The translations under genes were made by a program, and so were the position numbers. The notes under the pieces were generated by a model that had not been told where the DNA came from, did not search any database, and was given only the letters and a program-made list of their open reading frames with translations. Of a DNA stretch of 64,000 nt, positions 15,523 through 22,855 are shown piece after piece. The stretch is from Firmicutes bacterium UBA1702 (GTDB lineage Bacteria > Bacillota > Clostridia > Peptostreptococcales > Anaerovoracaceae), in contig DCJK01000013.1 in NCBI GenBank assembly GCA_002320005.1, forward strand, positions 124,001 through 188,000, written 5' to 3'. How positions within the stretch are numbered: the first letter of the stretch is position 1; every line of letters starts with the position of its first letter.

Positions 15523-16704
15523 TTATTCATCAGTTTTGTGCTTCATGGCATCACTTTTTAGAATGTCGCAAGCTGTACCTACAGTGTAACTGAACATTTT
15601 ATCACTAATAACGTGACAAACTACCAGTTTACCGCTATAATATATTTCAAGATTTCCGTCATGAACATTGACGGTCATTCTTTTACCTATGTAACGTGTA
15701 GGTACAGAGTATTTTCGTCCTTCATACCGAATCATTGATTCTCTGTTAACGAGATAAGTTTTTGAATCTTCTTGGCGGGAGATGTACTTTTCGAGAACAG
15801 AAATGTATGGAAGTGGCAGAAAATACTCTTTTTCTTTTTTGAGTTCTTCTGCTGGAATGAGTCCGGAGCCCTGAGAAACATCCTCATTGATATCATCCAT
15901 GAAATTCCTACTGATGTTAACAAGGTCATTCCATGTGTCAAATTCCTCATTGTATGCCCTTAAACGCTCCACTAACTTTGCCATTGCCTCTACTTTTCCT
16001 TTTGTTTGAGGTCTGTATGGCTGACATGCAACAGGCTTGAATCCGATATCCTTTGCGTAGTATTCAAACTTCTGATTAAATACGGTTCTGGTAAAAGAAC
16101 ATCGAGACTGGTCAACTACAGTCTTCATGTTATCAAACAGAATTTCTCGTGGTACACCTCCAAAATGCTTAAATGCAGAGGTCATGCAATCAAATAGTGT
16201 TTCCTGTGATCGATCCGAGGTTATTGCAAGATACTTGTATCTGGAATAACCCAGAACCATTAGAAAAATGTTTACGACGTAAACTTCACCTTTGCGATTA
16301 ACAAGTTTCATGTCTTCTTTCCAGTCAACCTGTGCCTGAAGACCTGGATTTGTCGCATAACGAATAGTTGCTTTCTTTGTTTCAGTAGCCTTATGCTGCC
16401 TCACAAAATCGGCAACAATGCTGTATTTGCCACTGTATCACTTACCTTGAATGAATTTGTAAACAGACATAGCCGTACACCCAAACTTGTCAACTTTATC
16501 AATGATAATCTCTTTGTAATCATCAAGCTTTGAAGTGTAAACTCGTCTGCTTGTCTTTGGAAGAATTTCGCCTTTGGAAATCTTAATATATCTGTCAATG
16601 GTTCGTGGATCACAGTCAAATCGCCGAGCTAGTTCAGTTTTATTGCACAAATCTAGATTCTCCTTTCCTAAGAATTCAATTTTATCTTTTATGTCACCTC
16701 TCAC
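15523..16704 (-). pseudogene. istA: IS21 transposase IstA with in-frame TGA
   Basis: An N-terminal part (16704 to 16441; MRGDIKDKIEFLGKENL, HTH TELARRFDCDPRTIDRYI) and a C-terminal DDE part (QAQVDWKED, VFNQKFEYYAKDIGF, GKVEAMAK) lie in one frame, separated only by TGA at 16438-16440 (GK-stop-YSGKYSIVADFVRQH). The context suggests a glycine codon, GGA to TGA, so one base change killed the gene. The full frame would be about 393 residues. Readthrough is possible but nothing supports it. Confidence 0.9.
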
Positions 16705-16823
16705 AACAAATTCCTCCTTCGTTCAGTGACACAATTATATTAAAAAAATGCTACCTGAAAATGCTTAAATCCCTACATTTTGATATCGGAACTTTAATGC
16801 ATTTCCATAGTAACATTTACACA

Positions 16824-16871
16824 GCACTATGAGGTAGAAAATGAATGTCTTGCTTCATAGTGCATTTTTTT
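16824..16871 (+). terminator. Orphan plus-strand terminator
   Basis: GCACTATGAGG pairs imperfectly with TGCTTCATAGTGC, followed by ATTTTTTTG. It directly abuts the IS21 right end and probably once served the truncated gene at 14439. From 16872 to 17074 I see nothing further. Confidence 0.6.
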
Positions 16872-17074
16872 GTGCAGAAAATTGCCTGAAAAAGACTCTA
16901 TAACGTTTTCCGCATATAGCAGATCTCTAATTGGTAAAAATGATTGCTAGGTTGCTTCAAAGACTGTGAAAGTTTTTCTGTAAATTAGCCCTCCATGGTA
17001 ATTAGATAGCTTTGACACTCGCTTTTCAGCAGGTGCCTTACTTGTTGACAATACAAGATATCATTCAAAAGATG

Positions 17075-18886
17075 CTATAATCCTTTGTAATATTTTTCAA
17101 TTAAAGCAGCCATCAACTTACGACGCTCACGAAGGAAATCATCATAGGATGACACATCCATCGTATCAATATCATCCGGAATACAGTTTTCTGAAAGGTT
17201 AGATACAAGAAGGGACTCATCCGAAATGTTACCCAATTCGATTTTCTTGGTTACACACTGTTGTTTTGCTTTGGTGAAATATGTTGCGGGCGCATCATCG
17301 CTGATTGCTTTGTTAACTTGAGTATCAAGAAAGATGTAATTTGCGACCTGATTATATTTTGTCTTATTGGTTACCCCATTGTTCTTGAGGTATGCACGTG
17401 GGAAAATGTGATGCACATCGCCGGAAATGGTAACAAGATCGGAAACCTTGGTGCCATTCATAAGCATTGAGTTGCAGTTAAGGTTGATTTGTGCCGCGAT
17501 AAAGGTATTAAATGCAGGGCTGTTTACAGATGATGTTTCCAAATTTTGAGGAAGAGTTACTTTCCAGAAAGAATCAGAGAGAGAAGATGCTTCTACATCT
17601 GCAAGGAAGTTCAGGAATCCCTTCTCGGCAATGCTTCTCATATCTCTGTCCATTACTGTTTCGGGAGAACCTATGTAACGGGATGTAAGTGTGGACATAA
17701 CGAACCACTTTTGAACATAACGCTTGATCTGTGCATTCGGGATGGTTGGATCATCAAGCAACATCAAATACAAAGTGTATGCAAAATCAAGCGTCATAGC
17801 CGAATTTAACAATTTGTGCGAGATAAATCCGGCGCCTTTTATTGCCATAATAAACTGAGCAAAATTGTACTCGTTTATAAAGTTTTGAATACCCTCATCA
17901 AGTTTACGATAAGATTCGTCAACAATATCATCACGGTATTCTTTTGTTTCAAAATCTCTGCCCGAAAGTAAACTTACAAGATCTGAAAGTTTTCCTCTAC
18001 GGAACTGGTGCATGAAGGAAACACGAAGCATATCGCCATAATCGGGATCGTAAATATCATCATAATCCTTTGCGAGCCATTTGATTTTGGAAGCATATTT
18101 TGAATTTTGAAACTCTGCGTCATTTGTAATATGAGAAAAAAACTCCGGCTTAACTGCGAGATGACAGAAATAATCAACTGTCTTTCTCAGCATATTGCCG
18201 CCGTGTTCGGTATCGGCTGCCATTTTAGACATGACGAAGTCAGACTGGCTGAGTGCGGTGCCTTTGGAGTTGATACGAATGAAAATCTCTGTAACTTCAT
18301 CAATATCAAGCGAATGATCAAGTTCAATCACACCAATTTGACGATTCGCAATGCCCTTCAGTTCGGTAATGGCTTTATTTACATCATTAGGTTTGACGCC
18401 CTCATTGACTGAACAGTATTTCAACGCAAAATCAAACGGATCGAAATTGCTATCGAAAACAACAGAAATGTCAGGAATCCACTTTTTATCTTTTAAATGG
18501 GATGCATCTTGAACCGCAAAACGTTTTGTTTCATCTTCAGCAAGCGGATTAAATGCAATCTTAATTCGATCTTTGTTGAAGTCTTCATCAAGCACTTCCT
18601 TACCTGAAATTGCCGCCATCAGTGAGGTAATACGTTGTTGACCGTCTATAAGAATCTTCTTGCCGTTGGCTTTTCCACCATCTTTAGTCTGCACATCTGG
18701 ATTTTTCCAAGTAATAATGTACCCGGTGGGATAACCACTATATAATGAGTCAATTAAATCTCTAACTTGACTTCTTTTCCATACAAAGGGACGTTGTATT
18801 TCGGGGATAACAAAATCCTCGGCTTCAATTAAACCAAGTATTGCGCTTATGGAGTATTGCATCAAAGTGAACTTTTCACCTGTCAT
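17075..18886 (-). CDS. DUF262/DUF1524-like restriction protein (GmrSD-type)
   Basis: 603 residues. The N-terminal DUF262 (ParB-like NTPase/nuclease fold) shows IPEIQRPFVWK (29-39) and the DGQQRITSL motif (82-90). The C-terminus has an HNH-like DUF1524 arrangement: HHIFPRAYLKNNG, then NQVANYIFLDTQVN (about 490-540). Together these resemble type IV GmrSD enzymes, which cut modified phage DNA. Both halves are fused as in single-chain homologues. It starts 5 bp after the fic remnant, at the end of a leftward operon. No in-frame stops are seen, so it may be active. Confidence 0.85.
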   Translation of the reverse strand: MTGEKFTLMQYSISAILGLIEAEDFVIPEIQRPFVWKRSQVRDLIDSLYSGYPTGYIITWKNPDVQTKDGGKANGKKILIDGQQRITSLMAAISGKEVLDEDFNKDRIKIAFNPLAEDETKRFAVQDASHLKDKKWIPDISVVFDSNFDPFDFALKYCSVNEGVKPNDVNKAITELKGIANRQIGVIELDHSLDIDEVTEIFIRINSKGTALSQSDFVMSKMAADTEHGGNMLRKTVDYFCHLAVKPEFFSHITNDAEFQNSKYASKIKWLAKDYDDIYDPDYGDMLRVSFMHQFRRGKLSDLVSLLSGRDFETKEYRDDIVDESYRKLDEGIQNFINEYNFAQFIMAIKGAGFISHKLLNSAMTLDFAYTLYLMLLDDPTIPNAQIKRYVQKWFVMSTLTSRYIGSPETVMDRDMRSIAEKGFLNFLADVEASSLSDSFWKVTLPQNLETSSVNSPAFNTFIAAQINLNCNSMLMNGTKVSDLVTISGDVHHIFPRAYLKNNGVTNKTKYNQVANYIFLDTQVNKAISDDAPATYFTKAKQQCVTKKIELGNISDESLLVSNLSENCIPDDIDTMDVSSYDDFLRERRKLMAALIEKYYKGL

Positions 18887-18891
18887 AATTA

Positions 18892-19413
18892 TTATTCCTC
18901 CGTCATAAAAGTTGCATAACCTTCATAATAGTAGCTGTTGCCGATGCCTTTCACATAGGCCACACGGCTGTCGATTTCATCGGTCAGTGCCGCTTTTAAA
19001 AGGCATTTAATTTCTATGCCTTTAATTGTACTTCGCGCCATTGCCGGCAGATAATCTTCATTATCAATCTTGCTCTGGTCCACCGCTTTGCTGATTTCAT
19101 TCTTTAAGATGCGGTCGAGCCAAAGGCTGGCCGCGACATTTTATCGATGCTCTCAAGCGTCGCTTGCGAATAAATTAAGGAAGCAAATCGGAAATTGCCC
19201 TTCGCAATATTGACTGTTCTGAGTTCGCCTGCGAAGTCGTAAATGCCATCAAAGAGATATTTATTGAGTGCCTGTAAGACTGAAATTTTGCCGGCAGGGA
19301 GGTTGCATAGAATACCTTTTTCAAAAATTCCGCAACCTTTTTCTTGCTGATGCGCTCTTCTTCACGTGCATGGTCGGCAGAGCTTGTCAGCCCCATTTAT
19401 TTTCAAGTGTCAT
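18892..19413 (-). pseudogene. fic: Decayed fic gene (Fic AMP-transferase)
   Basis: Reading from ATG 19413, MTLENK is followed by a 1-base deletion, then SSADHAREEERISKKK in a second frame. A further shift leads to FEKGIL and IYDFAGELRTVNIAKGNFRFA, the Fic core approach. Sequence then jumps to WLDRILKNEISKAVDQSKID and the normal Fic C-terminus. The catalytic HPFxxGNGR loop is deleted. So there are at least two frameshifts and one internal deletion. Fic proteins AMPylate targets and often act as toxins; this one cannot. Confidence 0.85.
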
Positions 19414-19424
19414 TTGCACTTCCG

Positions 19425-19682
19425 TTATTCCTTATCATTCTCCAGAAGACCGTATGTCCGGTAGTAGGACAGTATCGTCTGGTATTGCAGTTTGGTTGTA
19501 AAAAGCTGGCGATAGGTAACGGTTTTTTCTTTCCCTTCAGCCTTGAGCGTTGCCAATTTCTCTGTAACCAAGTCATACTGCGCGAGAATATCGGAAAGCA
19601 TTTTTTCAAAAGCCTTTATGCGTTCTCCATCACGGGCAAGGTCGGCAGAGTTTGTAAGCCCTAATTTATTTTCAAGTGCCAT
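19425..19682 (-). CDS. Fic-associated small protein, possible antitoxin
   Basis: 85 residues from ATG 19682 (GAGG six bases upstream). The first 20 residues (MALENKLGLTNSADLARD) nearly copy the N-terminus of the neighbouring Fic, also at DNA level (19621-19682 versus 19353-19413). The rest is helical (KAFEKMLSDILAQYDLVTEKL) and ends with KEKTVTYRQLFTTKLQYQTIL. It lies 11 bp upstream of the fic remnant in the same operon, the position of an antitoxin. That role is inference. Confidence 0.65.
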   Translation of the reverse strand: MALENKLGLTNSADLARDGERIKAFEKMLSDILAQYDLVTEKLATLKAEGKEKTVTYRQLFTTKLQYQTILSYYRTYGLLENDKE

Positions 19683-19711
19683 ATTGAACCTCAAAAATCA
19701 GATTATAATAT

Positions 19712-20188
19712 TCATGAAATTAAAACGATTGCAACTACAAAAATTAAAATACCTACTAAAAATGTCATACAACCGGTAGCCTGTGGGGATGATTTCCTAT
19801 GATTAGATGCCGTATGAGAATATGTGTATGTAGGTGATTCTTGTATATGTGCTTGTTCCGATTTTTGAGTAGGGCGAAGCTTGGTGGCTTTAGAATATAA
19901 AGCGAGAGGGTCGGTTTGATTCATTATGCGTGAATAAAAATCGTCAAGCCACACAGTATCGTACGGTTCACACATATTTTGCTCGGTGCAATCAGGTTCA
20001 TGTGCTATTTGATTCCTAACCCAACGGTAGTGTTTCAGTTGTTTTAAGTCATCATCCCAACCTCTTACAAGATAAGAGCCACGGGGAGTATTTATCATTT
20101 CATCAATATAAGCGGATATACGCCTATCATCATTTAATATTTCGCCGCATAGTTTTTCAAGATGTTTATACGATTCAATAAAACCCAT
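19712..20188 (-). CDS. Tail-anchored protein of the DUF262 operon (DUF6548-like)
   Basis: 158 residues from ATG 20188 (AGGAG nine bases upstream). The N-terminal 90 residues are soluble and rich in Trp, Tyr and His (MGFIESYKHLEKLCGEIL, then HYRWVRNQIAHEPDC), resembling a HEPN-like RNxxxH motif: RNQIAH is present at about 58-63. A low-complexity Ser/Thr/Gln linker leads to one C-terminal transmembrane helix (TFLVGILIFVVAIVLI). I recall the family as DUF6548 but cannot verify it. HEPN domains are common toxin RNases; that link is inference. Confidence 0.65.
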   Translation of the reverse strand: MGFIESYKHLEKLCGEILNDDRRISAYIDEMINTPRGSYLVRGWDDDLKQLKHYRWVRNQIAHEPDCTEQNMCEPYDTVWLDDFYSRIMNQTDPLALYSKATKLRPTQKSEQAHIQESPTYTYSHTASNHRKSSPQATGCMTFLVGILIFVVAIVLIS

Positions 20189-20206
20189 ATGGCACAACTC
20201 CTAAAC

Positions 20207-20395
20207 TTAATTGTCCGCTGCAACACCGGATTTCATCCAGGCATCAACTTCACTGAGTTTGAACTTCCATAGGCGTCCGATTTTCGCAGCAGGCATATTT
20301 CTTTTTTCTATCCAAGCGAGTACTGTGTCGCGGCTGACGCCCAGGTATTCGTAAGTTTCTTTCATTGAATACCAGCGTTCGATGTTAGAATCCAT
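20207..20395 (-). CDS. Small HTH_17 (excisionase-type) DNA-binding protein
   Basis: 62 residues from ATG 20395 (GAGGA upstream). One winged HTH: WYSMKETYEYLGVSRDTVLAWIEKR, then MPAAKIGRLWKFKLSEVDAWM, the standard MerR-like excisionase-domain layout. Such genes commonly head restriction or toxin-antitoxin operons and probably regulate them. It is the first gene of the leftward set HTH, DUF6548-like, small protein, fic remnant, DUF262, all separated by less than 30 bp. Confidence 0.85.
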   Translation of the reverse strand: MDSNIERWYSMKETYEYLGVSRDTVLAWIEKRNMPAAKIGRLWKFKLSEVDAWMKSGVAADN

Positions 20396-20528
20396 TAAAT
20401 TGTCCTCACTTTCGGGTATTTTTTTACAACTTTTGTATAGCACATTTCAGCGCTTTAATCAAGGATTATTGTGGATTTATAAAGAAAACATAGGAAAATA
20501 TAATAAAATTTAATAGATAAAAAGGGTT

Positions 20529-20566
20529 AAAAAAGAAAATCTCCGACAGCCTTTGACTGCGGAGAT
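20529..20566 (-). terminator. Terminator after the DUF1232 gene
   Basis: On the minus strand ATCTCCG and CGGAGAT enclose a partly paired CAGTC...CTG stem, followed by TTTCTTTTTT. Confidence 0.75.
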
Positions 20567-20620
20567 AGCGTTTACCGGCAGCAGCCGACATACAGCTGCC
20601 CGGTATTGATTATTTGTCAT

Positions 20621-21013
20621 CTAAAACCATATGGCTTTTACTGTAAGCCATATGATAATCGCCCAGACGGCAGCCACGGGCATAGCATAATACCATTTTT
20701 TCGGCTTTCCGTCTGCCCACATACCTTCTGATTTTTCACGACATTCCATCCACACATCTTTGGGAATAAGCTTTATTGTCAGAGCCATCAGAGCCGGCAA
20801 TAAAATCATATCATCAAGATATCCCAGCACCGGAATGAAATCCGGAATCAGGTCAACAGACGACAGGGCATAGCATACCGTGACAGCAGCTGTCACCTTT
20901 GCCGGGACAGATGCACTGCCGTGCTTCAATGCAAGGAATACCACCGGTAAATCAGTCTTAAGTTTTTTGCTCATTCTTTTAGATTCATCATACATGTTCT
21001 CCATAGTAGCCAT
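20621..21013 (-). CDS. DUF1232 (YkvA-family) membrane protein
   Basis: 130 residues. The DUF1232 core is at about 44-80: VCYALSSVDLIPDFIPVLGYLDD, where the SPxDLIPD-type motif is diagnostic. One further hydrophobic segment lies at the C-terminus (VAAVWAIIIWLTVKAI). Function of the family is unknown. The gene lies just downstream of tRNA-Ser on the same strand. Its first 28 codons are duplicated at 9734-9823. Its promoter leaves only a few bases before the ATG. Confidence 0.85.
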   Translation of the reverse strand: MATMENMYDESKRMSKKLKTDLPVVFLALKHGSASVPAKVTAAVTVCYALSSVDLIPDFIPVLGYLDDMILLPALMALTIKLIPKDVWMECREKSEGMWADGKPKKWYYAMPVAAVWAIIIWLTVKAIWF

Positions 21014-21024
21014 GGGCTGAGTAT

Positions 21025-21052
21025 ATTATAGCAGGCAGATAATTTTTTTCAA
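21025..21052 (-). promoter_or_regulatory. Promoter of the DUF1232 gene
   Basis: TTGAAA, 16 bp, TATAAT on the minus strand. Transcription would begin about 5 bases before ATG 21013, giving a nearly leaderless mRNA. Confidence 0.6.
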
Positions 21053-21090
21053 TGCGGCAACCGCCGGAAGGGAAAGTGCAGGACGCACAT

Positions 21091-21129
21091 AAAAAGTCCA
21101 CCGCAATTCCTTTTAAATCACGATGGACT
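21091..21129 (-). terminator. tRNA-Ser terminator
   Basis: AGTCCATCGTGATT pairs over 14 positions (with G-U wobbles) with AATTGCGGTGGACT, then TTTTT, directly 3' of the tRNA. Confidence 0.8.
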
Positions 21130-21131
21130 CA

Positions 21132-21220
21132 TGGCGGAGAGTTAGGGATTCGAACCCTAGGTTCCTTTTGGGAACACAGCATTTCGAGTGCTGCACCTTC
21201 GACCTCTCGGACAACTCTCC
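21132..21220 (-). tRNA. tRNA-Ser(CGA)
   Basis: An 89-nt class II tRNA with encoded CCA. The acceptor GGAGAGT pairs with ACTCTCC, discriminator base G. The anticodon stem CAGCA/TGCTG encloses CTCGAAA (anticodon CGA, reading UCG). The long variable arm GTTCC..GGAAC is typical of Ser tRNAs, and the T arm is TAGGG-TTCGAAT-CCCTA. It is the integration target of the neighbouring island and is intact. Confidence 0.95.
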
Positions 21221-21246
21221 ACAGTATTAAGTTTGCGTACTTTAAT

Positions 21247-21275
21247 AATATACCACAGTATCCCGCTTATCGCAA
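21247..21275 (-). promoter_or_regulatory. tRNA-Ser promoter
   Basis: TTGCGA, 17 bp, TATATT on the minus strand, about 27 bp before the tRNA 5' end. Confidence 0.7.
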
Positions 21276-21394
21276 GGTTTTGTTGTAACCTGCAGCGATT
21301 GCTTTTTTGAAAAACCAGCTTATGTTATCGGTAAACACAGCCGTATGCGTGGGGAAAAGACCTGTAAAGCATAAAAGTCCGCAGCCATGATGCA

Positions 21395-21423
21395 TTGCCA
21401 ACATCATGAGATTCTGATATTAT
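21395..21423 (+). promoter_or_regulatory. Promoter for the ArsC/Spx-like gene
   Basis: TTGCCA, 17 bp, TATTAT, followed by AAGGAG and the ATG at 21461. Confidence 0.6.
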
Positions 21424-21460
21424 ATTTAAAAAGAGAAAATGAAATAAGGAGTGCCATATT

Positions 21461-21817
21461 ATGCTGAAATTCATATGCTATTCAAAATGCGGCACATGCC
21501 GCAAGGCGGCCGGATGGCTGAAAGAAAACCAAATAAATGTTGAAAGCCGCGATATCAAAACGCAGAACCCCACCCTTGAGGAGCTTACTTTGTGGAAAGA
21601 AAAAAGCGGTCTTCCGGCAAAGAAGTTTTTTAACACCAGCGGACAGCTTTACAAATCCATGGAATTAAAGACAAAGCTTCCGGATATGAGCGAAGATGAT
21701 ATGCTGAAGCTTCTCTCCGGCGATGGTATGCTGGTAAAGAGACCTCTCCTGATTGGAGATGATTTTGTACTGGTTGGATTTAAAGAAGAGGAATGGGAAA
21801 CCAGACTGCTTAAATGA
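21461..21817 (+). CDS. ArsC/Spx/MgsR-family thioredoxin-fold protein
   Basis: 118 residues of the ArsC/Spx superfamily. A CGTC redox pair lies at residues 10-13 (YSKCGTCRKAAGWL), and the family motif LTLWKEKSGLPAKKFFNTSG follows. PLLIGDDFVLVGFKEEEW at the C-terminus contains the expected basic/acidic pattern. Members are arsenate reductases, glutaredoxin-like reductases or Spx-type regulators. The short length and C-x-x-C favour a YffB/MgsR-like protein. It overlaps the next gene by 4 bp. Confidence 0.87.
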   Translation: MLKFICYSKCGTCRKAAGWLKENQINVESRDIKTQNPTLEELTLWKEKSGLPAKKFFNTSGQLYKSMELKTKLPDMSEDDMLKLLSGDGMLVKRPLLIGDDFVLVGFKEEEWETRLLK

Positions 21818-22101
21818 GTCAGACAAGCGGAGAAAAAATGGAACGATTGAAGATAAACGGAATATACAGGCATTTTAAAGGCGACTACTATCTGCTGGTG
21901 GATGTGGCAAAGCACTCTGAAACAGGCGAGGATTATGTCGTTTACAGGAAGCTTTATGATGACTGCGGTCTCTGGGTAAGGCCGCTGGAAATGTTTCTTG
22001 GAGAGGTGGATCACGAAAAATATCCCGATGCCGGGCAGAAATACCGCTTTGAACTGCAGCACATAAGCAGCGTCAGAACCATTGCGGGTCAGTACTTATA
22101 A
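21814..22101 (+). CDS. DUF1653 protein
   Basis: DUF1653 family, a small all-beta domain of unknown function: GIYRHFKGDYYLLVDVAKHSETGE, then VVYRKLYDDCGLWVRPLEMF (residues about 16-68). The ATG at 21814 overlaps the previous stop (ATGA). The in-frame ATG at 21838, just behind GCGGAG, is an alternative and perhaps better start (87 residues). The end overlaps the convergent GNAT gene by 6 bp. Confidence 0.85.
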   Translation: MSQTSGEKMERLKINGIYRHFKGDYYLLVDVAKHSETGEDYVVYRKLYDDCGLWVRPLEMFLGEVDHEKYPDAGQKYRFELQHISSVRTIAGQYL

Positions 22102-22644
22102 GTCAAGTAGGTCAAGCTTCATAAAAATTGAATCGGTCATGGGGCTGTCGTTATAGCTTTCAATTTGGTAAAAAACATATTTTTTATATAAGTTTATTGC
22201 ACTTTTCAGAAAAGGCAGGGTATCCAGCAGCATATGAGAGTACCCTGCTTCTTTTGCATCCCGAATGATTTCACTTACAAGGTATTCGTCTATATGTTTT
22301 CCCCTGTACTCAGGTCTTACATACAGCCGCTTCATCTCGCAATCACAATCGTTAATCTTGCGCAGACCTATGCAGCCTGCCGGTTTACCATAGTAATAAA
22401 CAAGGTACAGCCTGCCTTCCGGCATTCCGTATTTTGCCTCTATATGTTCAAGCTATTCATCATAATTCTGGATCTCAAGATATTTTTTAAAAGAAGGATC
22501 CCCTTGGATCAGCATATCTGTATATTCGGTAAACAACTTTTTGATTTCTTCTTTGAATGAATATGCAGGAACCAGCTGAATCTTTTCCGCCTCTTTGAGG
22601 ATTTTGCCCGTATTTTTTACGATATTTTCCATAAAATCTCTCAC
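22096..22644 (-). pseudogene. GNAT acetyltransferase with in-frame TAG
   Basis: The downstream part (MPEGRLYLVYYYGKPAGCIGL, then YVRPEYRGKHIDEYLV, the acetyl-CoA loop) is a clear GNAT domain. The upstream 63 codons (MENIVKNTGKILK and on) are in the same frame and end at TAG 22453-22455 (QNYDE-stop-LEHIEAKYG). Joined, the product is about 182 residues, a normal GNAT length. A single base change (CAG or AAG to TAG) probably inactivated it. The catalytic half might still be translated from an internal ATG at 22425, but no ribosome-binding site is evident. Confidence 0.85.
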
Positions 22645-22855
22645 CCTCGTAAATTACAAATTTATCTCAGATTTTTTGCTGAGCAGATTATATCGCAAAA
22701 ATGCTCAAAATTCCATCTTCCCCGGTGGGATTGTCTTTTTACTGATGAATACGGACTTGCGGCGATGAGATCAAAGAGATATAATTTTTGCATGATTAAA
22801 CATGACATATAGCTGTCGTGTTTGTTGTGATATGGTTATGAACAAAGGAGCACCC

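Larger units (their letters stand above)
14644..16821. mobile_element. IS21-family insertion sequence (decayed)
   Basis: 2178 bp with istB and istA on the minus strand. The ends are imperfect inverted repeats: left TGTAAATGTCAACAT and right (read inward) TGTAAATGTTACTAT, with a second conserved block AAAGTTCCGA and AAAATGTAG in both. No target-site duplication is seen (ATCTCG versus CAGCAC outside the ends), suggesting a deletion beside the element after insertion. istA has a nonsense codon. Confidence 0.9.
9980..21189. mobile_element. Accessory genomic island at tRNA-Ser
   Basis: The segment lies between two identical 19-bp cores (9980-9998 and 21171-21189) running through the tRNA-Ser anticodon arm, a classic tyrosine-integrase attachment position. 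Inside are an excisionase-like gene, an HNH operon, an SMC-like ATPase, an IS21 copy and a DUF262 operon. No integrase, relaxase or conjugation gene is visible, so it is a non-autonomous or decayed integrative element. The repeat is longer (260 bp) than a usual att site, so the exact right boundary is uncertain: it may lie near 20450-20530, before DUF1232. Confidence 0.7.
20929..21189 (+). repeat. Right copy of the island-flanking direct repeat
   Basis: Counterpart of 9738-9998, at a constant offset of 11190 bp until the tRNA variable arm, where this copy has one extra base. It contains the start of the intact DUF1232 gene, its promoter, the tRNA terminator and the 3' part of the intact tRNA-Ser. 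Confidence 0.92.

Noticed and set aside
16438..16440. TGA in istA as a selenocysteine codon
   Set aside because: No SECIS-like hairpin is evident right after it, and transposases do not use Sec. A nonsense mutation from GGA is simpler.
22453..22455. TAG as pyrrolysine or an altered code
   Set aside because: TAG and TGA end several intact genes here, and no pyl genes are visible.
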